This document shows positions 6,333 to 12,446 of a stretch of 12,446 bases of DNA, piece after piece (position 1 is the first letter of the stretch; every line of letters begins with the position of its first letter). This DNA comes from Oscillospiraceae bacterium (lineage in GTDB: Bacteria > Bacillota_A > Clostridia > Oscillospirales > WRJC01). Position numbers and translations under genes: made by a program. The notes under the pieces were generated by a model. The model was not told the DNA's origin. It made no database searches and saw nothing but the letters and a program-made list of their open reading frames with translations. The stretch is from contig WQXD01000080.1 of assembly GCA_009785015.1 (NCBI GenBank), positions 1 to 12,446 of the forward strand, written 5' to 3'.

Positions 6333-7490
6333 TATGAATCGCGTTTTTTCGCTCAACTTTTTTTTGACCTCCGACTGCTCCGCTTTTTTTTCATTTGCAC
6401 TGCTCGATCTTTTTTCGCAACAATTTTTGTTTTTAATTAAAATCCTGAAGTACGGGCATTTGCCACCAACCGATAAATCCTTGTCATCATCGCCTTTTCT
6501 GAACTTTATAATATCAAACTGTTCTGGGCAATATTTATATAGGAAAGAAATGGGTACACCCATTACACCATCGTAGTCGGAAGGGATAGCATCTGTAAAA
6601 GGCACGTCAATAGCATCATAGTTGTCGTATTTATCGTAGTTTTTTTTGCCTTTTATTTCCTTATGTTTACTGGTTTTGAGGTTTTGTTTAATGGTCATAA
6701 GTTGCAACGGTTGATGTCGGCGACCGTGGTCAATGTTCGTAAGCCAGATGGTATTGTTGGTTGATACTATTCTGTTTCCTTGCTCATCAATTCTTGCTTC
6801 TGAACCATTTAACGGATAACTTTTTGGCACTATAAAACCTTGAAAACTTCTCCCGAATCCTAAACCCATCCACATACGGTTATCTTTTATTAACGGGAAA
6901 ATTTCTTTGTAGGTAATAGCGTTCATATTGCTGATAATTAAATATTGCTTTTGGGCTTCCGTTGTCCATGCCATGAACTCACGAAACAACGAAAACGGCG
7001 GATTTGTTATTATGAAATCGGCTTCATCACGTAAAGCTTTTATCTCATCACTACGAAAATCACCGTCCCCCTCAAGGCGTGTCAATGCGTTCATTTTATT
7101 AGTAAGAAGCCATTTAACGTCCGTCAAATCTACTGTGCCGTCGGCATTATAATCAGCAACTTCCGTAATTACTATTTTATGTGGTGTTCTTGTTGTTTTA
7201 GTATCTTCCGGCTCATCATCAAACAATGTCAATTGCGTATTCGCAACAGGAGAACCTATGTAGCAAGTTGCAATCAACTTTTTAAGCCCGAAATTATTGA
7301 AATGTAATGCAAAATACTTAAAAAAATTACTTTCATAGGGGTCATCGCAAGGACACAAAATCGTTTTATCCTTAAACACATTGAGATTAAATTCCAAGTA
7401 TGTTTTTACTTCTCTTTCTATGTCAACCCATTGTGTATAAAACTCATCAGCTTTATTTCTTTTTGCTGTTTCAAAAGACTTCGTTGCCAT
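6312..7490 (-). CDS. EcoRI-type adenine-specific DNA methyltransferase with IS-encoded tail
   Basis: A 392-residue protein of the M.EcoRI family (N6-adenine methylation of DNA using S-adenosylmethionine). Visible features: KADEFYTQWVDIERE at the N-terminus, a motif-I-like ILCPCDDP near residues 44-51, catalytic motif IV NPPF at 163-166, and the family-conserved EGDGDFRS, NAITYKEIF and YDGVMGVPISFL. A calcium-loop-like stretch (DYNADGTVDLTD, 113-124) precedes motif IV. Homologues as I recall them end near the RILIKNK motif; here 31 extra lysine-rich residues after CCEKR come from the insertion sequence. The start at 7490 is preferred over ATG 7502 because AAGGA is well placed for it. No restriction endonuclease gene is in the window. 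It is probably active, since the catalytic core is intact. Confidence 0.9.
   Translation of the reverse strand: MATKSFETAKRNKADEFYTQWVDIEREVKTYLEFNLNVFKDKTILCPCDDPYESNFFKYFALHFNNFGLKKLIATCYIGSPVANTQLTLFDDEPEDTKTTRTPHKIVITEVADYNADGTVDLTDVKWLLTNKMNALTRLEGDGDFRSDEIKALRDEADFIITNPPFSLFREFMAWTTEAQKQYLIISNMNAITYKEIFPLIKDNRMWMGLGFGRSFQGFIVPKSYPLNGSEARIDEQGNRIVSTNNTIWLTNIDHGRRHQPLQLMTIKQNLKTSKHKEIKGKKNYDKYDNYDAIDVPFTDAIPSDYDGVMGVPISFLYKYCPEQFDIIKFRKGDDDKDLSVGGKCPYFRILIKNKNCCEKRSSSANEKKAEQSEVKKKLSEKTRFILTKTRE
6387..6406 (-). repeat. Terminal inverted repeat of the insertion sequence, promoter-side end
   Basis: Exact reverse complement of 4755-4774. Read on the minus strand it is in frame with the methyltransferase and encodes part of that protein's tail (SSSANEK). 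A GAGCAGT core recurs 25 bp inside the end (6374-6380 against 6399-6405), each followed by an A-run and G, giving a degenerate direct repeat that may be a second transposase-binding site. Confidence 0.9.
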
Positions 7491-7515
7491 TATTATGCCC
7501 ATTCCTTATGAATTT

Positions 7516-9237
7516 TTAAAAGATTACCATTTCGTTTTGGGGAATCAAAGTGAAAAAAACAATGATAATTTCGCTCGTGCTGCCTATCCACGCAATCTCC
7601 GCGCCCACATTCTCGCCCACAAAACGCATTGGCAGCATCGTCCGCTCGCTGATGATTTTCGGGGCAATATCCATCGTTTTGCTCTCGCCGTTGGCGATCA
7701 GCTCGCGGCTGTCTATCGTCATTTTCACATCGAAATCTATCGCCGAAAGTTCGCCGTACAACAAAGACACTGTCTGCGTTGCGCCGTCCCAGCCGACAGT
7801 CCCGCCCATGCCCTCTATAATCGCGCGTATAGGCATCAAAGCGCGGCCGTTTTCGATTATCGGAACTGTGCCGCGCCCGGGGTCGATTTCCATCGTCTCC
7901 TCGTTGAACAGCATATTCGGTTCGCCGACTTTCATCAATATGTAATTCTTTTTGTAATCATCGTCGGAGCCGGGTTTCGGCGGTCCTATTATTTTCCCTG
8001 AATTTAACGATATTTTTTTGCTGGCTTCTCCCAATACTTCCGGTGTGATTTCGATATTGACGCGGTCAAATCCCGCTTCCTCAATCACCTTGCGGATTGT
8101 ATAGTAATAATCCGTTTCCGGTTCTACATTCACATCGACGAATTGTCCTTTTGTCAGAGGAAAGTCGCTTATCGATATGCCCTCGGCATTCGGGTCAGTC
8201 GAGCGGTATATGCGGTAGCCGTATTGGGCTGTGTTCGGGGTTATGTCCAATTTTATTCCGACTTCGGTTACAAGCGCACTCAGCCTGCCGTTCGCCTCGC
8301 CCGGAATGTCAACTTCGAATACTTCATCTGTCACACCGCCGGGCGTACCGCCGCCGTTTTCGCCTTCTGCCGTCAGCTGATAGGAAGTATAGCGGCCCGT
8401 CGCACGGCCATACCAATCGCCGCTGATGATCTTTGCGTAATAGACTCCGGCTTTTCCAAAATCCACTTCATAATCCAATGTATACGCGTCTTTCAGCGCG
8501 TTGAATTCCGTGCTTTTCGGCCAACCCGGGGCAGGGTATTGGTTGCTGTCGCTGTCAAATATCTGCAAACTGATTACGGCTTTGTCGGCAATCAGATGAA
8601 ATACGCATTTCATCGGGCTTGGAATGACTATTTTATAAAAATCCGATTCGTCCTGGCTTTTGTCTTCTCTGGCGCCCCCCAATGCTCCCCCGGCTTTCCC
8701 GTTGACGGCGAGAGATATTGCTCCGTTTGCGGTATCATTGGGTTCTTTGTCTTCGCCGTATGGACTGACGATTTTTTCCATAATAAACGAATAGTTGAGG
8801 ACAGGCCCTCCCTTGGTCACCCTGAGCAAATACGAGCCTTTATGTAAATATACAGCGTATTCGGCGACATAGGCTCTTTCAAAGTTGTTATAGTTATGCA
8901 GGGTTATGGGGTATCCGTATTTCGCCATGACGCCGCCAAACCAATCGGCAGCCGATCCGACGAATTGATGACTGCCTGTTTTATCGTAAATGTGTATTCT
9001 TGTGTCATTCCATGCAGAAGCCTCATCGGCCGCAATACGGTAAGAAACTTTGTACAGTCCGTCGCTTTCGATTTGAACCGAATGCCAGACGTCGGTATCT
9101 CCGCCCCCGGGTCTCGTGCCGCTTGCCGTCGTTCCCACGGTGTACAAAATGGCTTCGGCTGCCAATACCTGCACAGGGACAAAAATTCCCGCGCAAAACG
9201 CGAAAACCAAAATAACGCTCAAAATTTTTGCTTTCAT
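7516..9237 (-). CDS. Exported PPC / fibronectin-like / copper-amine-oxidase-like stalk-domain protein
   Basis: A 573-residue secreted protein. A signal peptide covers about 1-27 (cleavage near VLA-AEA). Residues about 30-155 form a beta-rich region. A PPC-like domain at about 160-290 begins with KEPNDTANGA and contains DESDFYKIVI. A fibronectin-III-like segment covers about 305-400. A copper-amine-oxidase N-terminal-like 'stalk' region at about 430-560 shows two typical halves (GRALMPIRAIIEGMGG...VGWDGATQTV and RTMLPMRFVGENVGAEIAW). Family knowledge: these stalk domains are common in Clostridia surface proteins and do not imply oxidase activity. GGAGG lies 13 nt before the ATG. No membrane anchor is visible. 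It follows another stalk-domain gene and precedes the methyltransferase by 25 nt. The role is probably extracellular binding. Confidence 0.85.
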   Translation of the reverse strand: MKAKILSVILVFAFCAGIFVPVQVLAAEAILYTVGTTASGTRPGGGDTDVWHSVQIESDGLYKVSYRIAADEASAWNDTRIHIYDKTGSHQFVGSAADWFGGVMAKYGYPITLHNYNNFERAYVAEYAVYLHKGSYLLRVTKGGPVLNYSFIMEKIVSPYGEDKEPNDTANGAISLAVNGKAGGALGGAREDKSQDESDFYKIVIPSPMKCVFHLIADKAVISLQIFDSDSNQYPAPGWPKSTEFNALKDAYTLDYEVDFGKAGVYYAKIISGDWYGRATGRYTSYQLTAEGENGGGTPGGVTDEVFEVDIPGEANGRLSALVTEVGIKLDITPNTAQYGYRIYRSTDPNAEGISISDFPLTKGQFVDVNVEPETDYYYTIRKVIEEAGFDRVNIEITPEVLGEASKKISLNSGKIIGPPKPGSDDDYKKNYILMKVGEPNMLFNEETMEIDPGRGTVPIIENGRALMPIRAIIEGMGGTVGWDGATQTVSLLYGELSAIDFDVKMTIDSRELIANGESKTMDIAPKIISERTMLPMRFVGENVGAEIAWIGSTSEIIIVFFTLIPQNEMVIF

Positions 9238-9255
9238 AAAAACTTATTGCCCTCC

Positions 9256-9284
9256 AAAAATTATAATTTTTCGTGACTAATCAC
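9256..9284. promoter_or_regulatory. Two adjacent palindromes in the intergenic gap
   Basis: A perfect 16-bp palindrome AAAAATTATAATTTTT (9256-9271) is followed after one base by GTGACTAATCAC (9273-9284), whose arms GTGA and TCAC are inverted. They lie between two exported-protein genes, just ahead of the GGAGG of the downstream one. They could be an operator, an RNA-processing hairpin or chance in AT-rich DNA; no U-run terminator shape is present. Confidence 0.3.
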
Positions 9285-9295
9285 AGGTTGTCTTT

Positions 9296-11050
9296 CTAAG
9301 GACCGAGTACAAGCCGCAGTTCCCTTGTCTCGCCGTTCCACGAGATTTTGCCGTATTTTTTCAGCGTTTCGAAATCTATCACGATCTGCCCGTTTACGGA
9401 AAAACCCGCGGTCAATTTGCCGGACAGATAAGTTTTGATCCCCGTGTAGGCATAGACAGCCCTGAAAGCGCCGGGTTTGCCTGCGGCGTCTGCTGTCATG
9501 ATGGGAGCAAATGCCTTTTGTTTGCCCGGTTCGACTTTCAATGTCTTCGCCGTGCCGTTCCAGACCACGTCGAAGCCGTACCTCGCCAAATCTTCCACGC
9601 CCACCAAAGTTTTTCCCCGGGCGGCGTATGTGGGGATCAAGTGCCCGTTTATGTACGCGGTTATATCGGAGTACACCACATCGCCGAGTTTGGCCCCTAT
9701 CGGCTGCGGCGGCGCGTGGTGCGGATCTGAGAGCGGATCGAGCGAATACAGGCTGACCGCGCCGTTTTCGCCGATTGCCGCCCAGTGCGCGAGCTTTGTT
9801 TTCGGATTGTAACGCAGAACGTCGGCGCCGTTCAGCGAAACGCCGCGGATTTCCCCGGGGGGAGTTATAACTTCGCCTTTGTCGTTTACGACTGCCATGT
9901 AAACTTTTTCGGCGTTTTGGCCGCCGGGGTTATATACCTCCCACAATAACAGATATCTTGCCGCGTCTATTTGGACGATTTTCGGCGAGACGGCGTGCTC
10001 TGCGTTTTTGTCTGTGTAATCTGTTATCCAGATCGGGCCGCTGACCGCCGACAGTTCTTTGTCCATGACAAGCAAAAACAAATTGCGGGAGCCCGCGGCG
10101 GCGGAGCCTTTTTTGTCGTATGTGCCGGCGAATATATATCCGTTCGGCGTTTTCGCCAGTCCGCCCATTTCAGCGCCGGTATAATTTTCGCCTGAACGGC
10201 CTTCAAATATAAACGACCCTATTTGCCTGTTGCAGGGCTGCCCCTGAAGGACGCTTTCAAAGCTGAAGGCGCGGGGGTACGCGTCGCCTTGGTCGGCAAA
10301 CACGAACCCGCCCTCGACGGGCAGGATAAATTGATTGAACGAATGGCTGACATAGGGCATCTTTTTCGCGTTTTCCCCGGTCAAGCGCTCAAAAGTGCCG
10401 GTATCTAAAATGAAGCCGTAGGACGCCTGATGGTTTATCCCGTCGCCTGCCACAAACATTTCCCTGGCAAAATAGACCGCAATCATGTCCCCCGATATTT
10501 CCATTCTGCACGTTCCGGCGTCAAACGGAATTTTCACGCTTGTGAACCGGTCATTTGTCTGCGCTTCTATCCAAAATTCATTCAATTTTGCCCCGGAGGG
10601 GGAATATTTGACCAATACCATATTTTTTTGGGTATACGCGCTTTCGGCGACGTCTTTTGCGTAGAAAATATAATAGTTGTCGTCTTTGTCTTTTGCAAAC
10701 GCGCCCACTTTATCCAACTCTTTTTTGAAAGTTTGCGCTCTGACAAACTCCGCGTTTGCGGAGTATTCGTAAACTACGGCGTTGTCCGTATCCAAAACGC
10801 TGATGCCGCCGTCCGGGTTGACTATGGTCTGCAACTTCGGAACACAGCTCCAATTCTTAAGATAACCGGCGGGAGTTCCGCGGAGCCGTTTGGCGGCTTG
10901 TACCGTTGTCAGATCCGGATTATTGGGCGTAAAATAATCCGGCGGCGCCGCGCCCGCCGCCGCAATGGGCATAAAGGCGAGCGCAAAGCCCAAAATCAGC
11001 GCAATCGCGCGGCCGGCATGTCTCTTTTTTTCGTTTTTATTGTTTTTCAT
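9296..11050 (-). CDS. Exported protein, probable beta-propeller with two C-terminal stalk-like repeats
   Basis: A 584-residue protein from ATG 11050 with a basic N-terminus and a signal peptide (RAIALILGFALAFMPIAAAGA). Residues about 60-440 contain repeated short beta motifs (for example GGISVLDTDNAVVYEYS, GGFVFADQGDAYPRAFSFE, NGYIFAGTYDKKG), suggesting a propeller-like fold, with no catalytic motif seen. Two related repeats near the C-terminus share the pattern Y-x-x-I-x-x-Y...G-x-L...YG...WNG...L, ending at VVWNGTAKTLKVE and ISWNGETRELRLV, and resemble stalk-type domains. A GTG at 11056 overlaps the TGA of the upstream gene (GTGA) and is an alternative start adding two residues. It is co-transcribed with the CBM9-like gene and followed after 58 nt by another stalk-domain gene. 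The function is not recognised. Confidence 0.8.
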   Translation of the reverse strand: MKNNKNEKKRHAGRAIALILGFALAFMPIAAAGAAPPDYFTPNNPDLTTVQAAKRLRGTPAGYLKNWSCVPKLQTIVNPDGGISVLDTDNAVVYEYSANAEFVRAQTFKKELDKVGAFAKDKDDNYYIFYAKDVAESAYTQKNMVLVKYSPSGAKLNEFWIEAQTNDRFTSVKIPFDAGTCRMEISGDMIAVYFAREMFVAGDGINHQASYGFILDTGTFERLTGENAKKMPYVSHSFNQFILPVEGGFVFADQGDAYPRAFSFESVLQGQPCNRQIGSFIFEGRSGENYTGAEMGGLAKTPNGYIFAGTYDKKGSAAAGSRNLFLLVMDKELSAVSGPIWITDYTDKNAEHAVSPKIVQIDAARYLLLWEVYNPGGQNAEKVYMAVVNDKGEVITPPGEIRGVSLNGADVLRYNPKTKLAHWAAIGENGAVSLYSLDPLSDPHHAPPQPIGAKLGDVVYSDITAYINGHLIPTYAARGKTLVGVEDLARYGFDVVWNGTAKTLKVEPGKQKAFAPIMTADAAGKPGAFRAVYAYTGIKTYLSGKLTAGFSVNGQIVIDFETLKKYGKISWNGETRELRLVLGP

Positions 11051-11052
11051 TT

Positions 11053-12081
11053 TCACTTCTTTTTTCTGATAAAAAATACGCCGGAGGCCGATACAGCCGA
11101 TAAAGCCGCGAGGATTGCCATCGGGTCGCCGGTCGCCGGAGCTGCCGGGCTCGCCGGAGCCGGTGTTGGCGCGGGCGCCGGAGCGGGCTCGTCGGCGGCT
11201 GCCGCGGGCGCGTTTGCCGCCGCCTCGGCTTCTTTTGCCGCTTCGGCCGCCGCCGCTTCCGCAGCGAGCAGCGCGGCTAAATCAAAAGTGTCCGCCACGA
11301 GTACATAATCGCCGCTGTCGCCCCAAGTGGGCGTGTCGGTCTGCGCGAACCCCGGCTGCTGACCGTCGTCCCCGCATGCCCACTCCCAGAATCCGAGCGT
11401 GGCGTCGTTGAGCCCCGGGCACCACTGGTCGTTATAGTCTTCCCCCCATACCTGCTGCGTGCAGTGGAACATCGTCAGCCCGTTTTCGAAATCCGCCATC
11501 GTCAGCCCGAGCAGCGACAGCTTGATTTTAGCTTCCATTACACTGCCCACCCCCGGAGTAACCACCGTCACGCCTTCGTCGGCCTGGATGATCACCCTGT
11601 TGTCGTTGCTGTTTTCAGATCTGTAGCAAAACGCCGGGGCGCCCGGATTGGATTTCGTGCCTGCCTGATAGAACAAGTCGTGCGGTTCGCCGTCTTTGAA
11701 AAACCACAAAATCCCGCCGTTGCTCTCATAGGAAAACCTCGGGTCGTCGTGGTAGAATTTGATCCACGGGTTTGCGCGCTCCTCTAAGAAATACAGATAC
11801 CCGTCTTTGACTTTGATTTTTACGGAAGTGGACAACCCTTTGGGAAGGTCGTCGCGCCGCGGCGTCGGCTGCGCCCGTTCTATCATGACCGCTTCATCCA
11901 AAACTATCGCAGTTGCCGCATCCCATTCGCCGGGGTCCACGATTCCGTTGACCCTCGCTTCGCCTATGGGCACCTTTATATCGATGATGTCATATGCGCC
12001 CGTTGGGACCGCGAATATCGACCCCATTGCCGTAATCATTATTATTGCCAGGATAATTGCGGTTAATTTGCTTTTTTTCAT
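11053..12081 (-). CDS. CBM9-like surface protein with Ala/Pro linker and PATGD sorting-like tail
   Basis: A 342-residue protein starting at ATG 12081, supported by AAAGGAG about 12 nt upstream; a frame extension to 12129 would overlap the promoter. A signal peptide covers about 1-29. The region from about 35 to 262 begins with VNGIVDPGEWDAA, the entry motif of CBM9/DOMON-like carbohydrate-binding folds, and is rich in aromatic residues (WIKFY, ILWFF, FWEWA) that could bind sugar. An Ala/Glu-rich helix-like segment (268-295) is followed by a Pro/Ala linker (296-315), then PATGD (315-319), a hydrophobic stretch (320-338) and RKKK. This tail has the layout of a cell-wall sorting signal with a non-standard LPXTG; simple membrane anchoring is the alternative. 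It is first in its operon. The linker DNA is unusually GC-rich. Confidence 0.85.
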   Translation of the reverse strand: MKKSKLTAIILAIIMITAMGSIFAVPTGAYDIIDIKVPIGEARVNGIVDPGEWDAATAIVLDEAVMIERAQPTPRRDDLPKGLSTSVKIKVKDGYLYFLEERANPWIKFYHDDPRFSYESNGGILWFFKDGEPHDLFYQAGTKSNPGAPAFCYRSENSNDNRVIIQADEGVTVVTPGVGSVMEAKIKLSLLGLTMADFENGLTMFHCTQQVWGEDYNDQWCPGLNDATLGFWEWACGDDGQQPGFAQTDTPTWGDSGDYVLVADTFDLAALLAAEAAAAEAAKEAEAAANAPAAAADEPAPAPAPTPAPASPAAPATGDPMAILAALSAVSASGVFFIRKKK

Positions 12082-12119
12082 GTTTTTTGATTCTCCTTTA
12101 AAAAATATTTTCAAAAAAA

Positions 12120-12148
12120 ATAGTACCACAAAAAAATAAAAATGTCAA
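12120..12148 (-). promoter_or_regulatory. Promoter of the surface-protein operon
   Basis: On the minus strand TTGACA (12143-12148), a 17-bp spacer and TACTAT (12120-12125). Predicted transcription starts near 12113, leaving a leader of about 32 nt that contains the AAAGGAG of the CBM9-like gene. The spacer is almost pure T. Confidence 0.78.
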
Positions 12149-12170
12149 GTGATAATTTACCGGATTGCTG

Positions 12171-12199
12171 TTTACTTGAAAAAAACTTTATGGTATAAT
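12171..12199 (+). promoter_or_regulatory. Promoter of the AAA-ATPase-like gene
   Basis: TTTACT (12171-12176), a 17-bp spacer and a perfect TATAAT (12194-12199) with an extended TGG before it. Transcription would start near 12206, about 56 nt before the ATG. It points away from the promoter at 12120-12148, and the two -35 boxes are 22 bp apart. Confidence 0.75.
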
Positions 12200-12261
12200 T
12201 ATGTAAAACATATTTTATATTAAGTCACGAAGTGAAATATTAACGGACGGAGGGGAAAAAA

Positions 12262-12446
12262 ATGTATGTAGGAAATAGGGAGCGAATAGACGTAACGTCG
12301 AGCCAATTCGCGGACTTCATAGAAAAAGGCAATTTATACGTCGACAAAACGGCGTTTGTGGAACACATATTGAATGACGCAAGCAGAGTATTGTTGTTCA
12401 CGCGGCCGCGGCGAATGGGGAAGTCGCTGAACATGAACACGCTGGC
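12262..12446 (+). CDS. AAA-ATPase-like family protein (partial, runs off the right edge)
   Basis: The first 61 codons are visible. The ATG follows GGAGGGG with about 7 nt spacing. The sequence contains the family hallmarks NLYVDKTAFVEHIL (residues 24-37) and the nucleotide-binding TRPRRMGKSLNM (47-58), in which GKS is preceded by the characteristic RPRR instead of a standard Walker A. Family knowledge: proteins with this N-terminus (AAA-ATPase_like, PF09820) usually run to 500-600 residues, often end in a PD-(D/E)XK-nuclease-like domain, and occur in many copies in anaerobes; their role is unclear. The C-terminal domain is outside the window. It is the only plus-strand gene and has its own promoter. 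Confidence 0.85.
   Translation, partial: MYVGNRERIDVTSSQFADFIEKGNLYVDKTAFVEHILNDASRVLLFTRPRRMGKSLNMNTL

Larger units (their letters stand above)
4755..6406 (-). mobile_element. Complete insertion sequence, ISKra4-like (family tentative), 1652 bp
   Basis: The element is bounded by perfect 20-bp inverted repeats (4755-4774 and 6387-6406). It contains an internal pair of imperfect repeats, a strong promoter and two overlapping transposase frames on the minus strand. The family call rests on the short N-terminal frame with a DEDG-type strand, the DDE core with FADGA and MDWYHL, and the C-terminal GMSWSDDGSFA region, which resemble ISKra4-group (and more distantly ISLre2-group) transposases. No target-site duplication is visible: minus-strand flanks read AAAGAT on one side and GAATTA on the other. 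It sits between the methyltransferase and the kinase operon and has removed the methyltransferase stop codon. Intact frames and perfect repeats suggest recent insertion. Confidence 0.88.

Noticed and set aside
4751..6410. Target-site duplication around the insertion sequence
   Set aside because: The flanks (AGAT and GAAT on the minus strand) are not identical at any length tested from the repeat edges.
8143..8847. Plus-strand open frame of 234 codons
   Set aside because: It lies fully inside the PPC/stalk-domain gene on the other strand and has no start signal or recognisable motif; a coding shadow.
10430..11308. Long plus-strand open frame (292 codons) antisense to two exported-protein genes
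   Set aside because: It is opposite two genes with signal peptides and recognisable domains. Its Ala-rich end mirrors the GC-rich linker of the CBM9-like gene, and it shows no ribosome binding site or domain.
12223..12237. TCAC-GAA-GTGA inverted repeat in the leader of the AAA-ATPase-like gene
   Set aside because: The stem is only four base pairs, too short to call a regulatory structure without further support.

Overview
The window looks like a chromosomal piece of a Gram-positive anaerobe, most likely a Clostridia-type Firmicute. This rests on strong GGAGG-type ribosome binding sites, TTGACA/TATAAT-type promoters, exported proteins with copper-amine-oxidase-like 'stalk' domains, a C-terminal PATGD plus hydrophobic segment plus RKKK anchor, and an AAA-ATPase-like gene of the kind often multicopy in such anaerobes. 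No species can be named from this sequence. Every gene except the last is on the minus strand.

Right part (about 7500-12446). Divergent promoters between 12120 and 12199 drive two units. To the right, on the plus strand, is the start of an AAA-ATPase-like gene cut by the window edge. To the left, on the minus strand, three exported proteins follow each other: a CBM9-like protein with an Ala/Pro linker and a cell-wall-sorting-like tail, a probable beta-propeller protein with two stalk-like repeats, and a PPC / fibronectin-like / stalk-domain protein. Together they look like a surface-exposed envelope cluster. An EcoRI-type adenine methyltransferase follows 25 nt later, with no restriction partner in view.

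Middle (4755-6406). A complete insertion sequence of 1652 bp with perfect 20-bp terminal inverted repeats lies directly behind the methyltransferase. It carries two overlapping transposase frames (a -1 frameshift arrangement next to A9 and A6 runs) and its own near-consensus promoter. It has replaced the methyltransferase stop codon, so that protein now ends in 31 residues encoded by the insertion sequence. Deleting the element in silico restores a TGA stop exactly at the junction.

Left part (1-4680). A compact operon reads away from the insertion sequence. It encodes a tandem APH-like / Ser-Thr-kinase-like protein, an AadA-like nucleotidyltransferase fused to an APH-like kinase, a 44-residue unknown peptide, a Cof-type HAD phosphatase and an HD-domain phosphohydrolase (cut by the window edge). 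Two ATGA stop/start overlaps tie the nucleotidyltransferase, the small peptide and the HAD gene together. The gene content (phosphotransferases, a nucleotidyltransferase and two phosphohydrolases) suggests small-molecule or nucleotide modification, possibly antibiotic-modification-like chemistry, but no substrate can be read from the sequence.

No tRNA, rRNA or CRISPR array was seen, and no gene-free stretch exceeds 300 bases.
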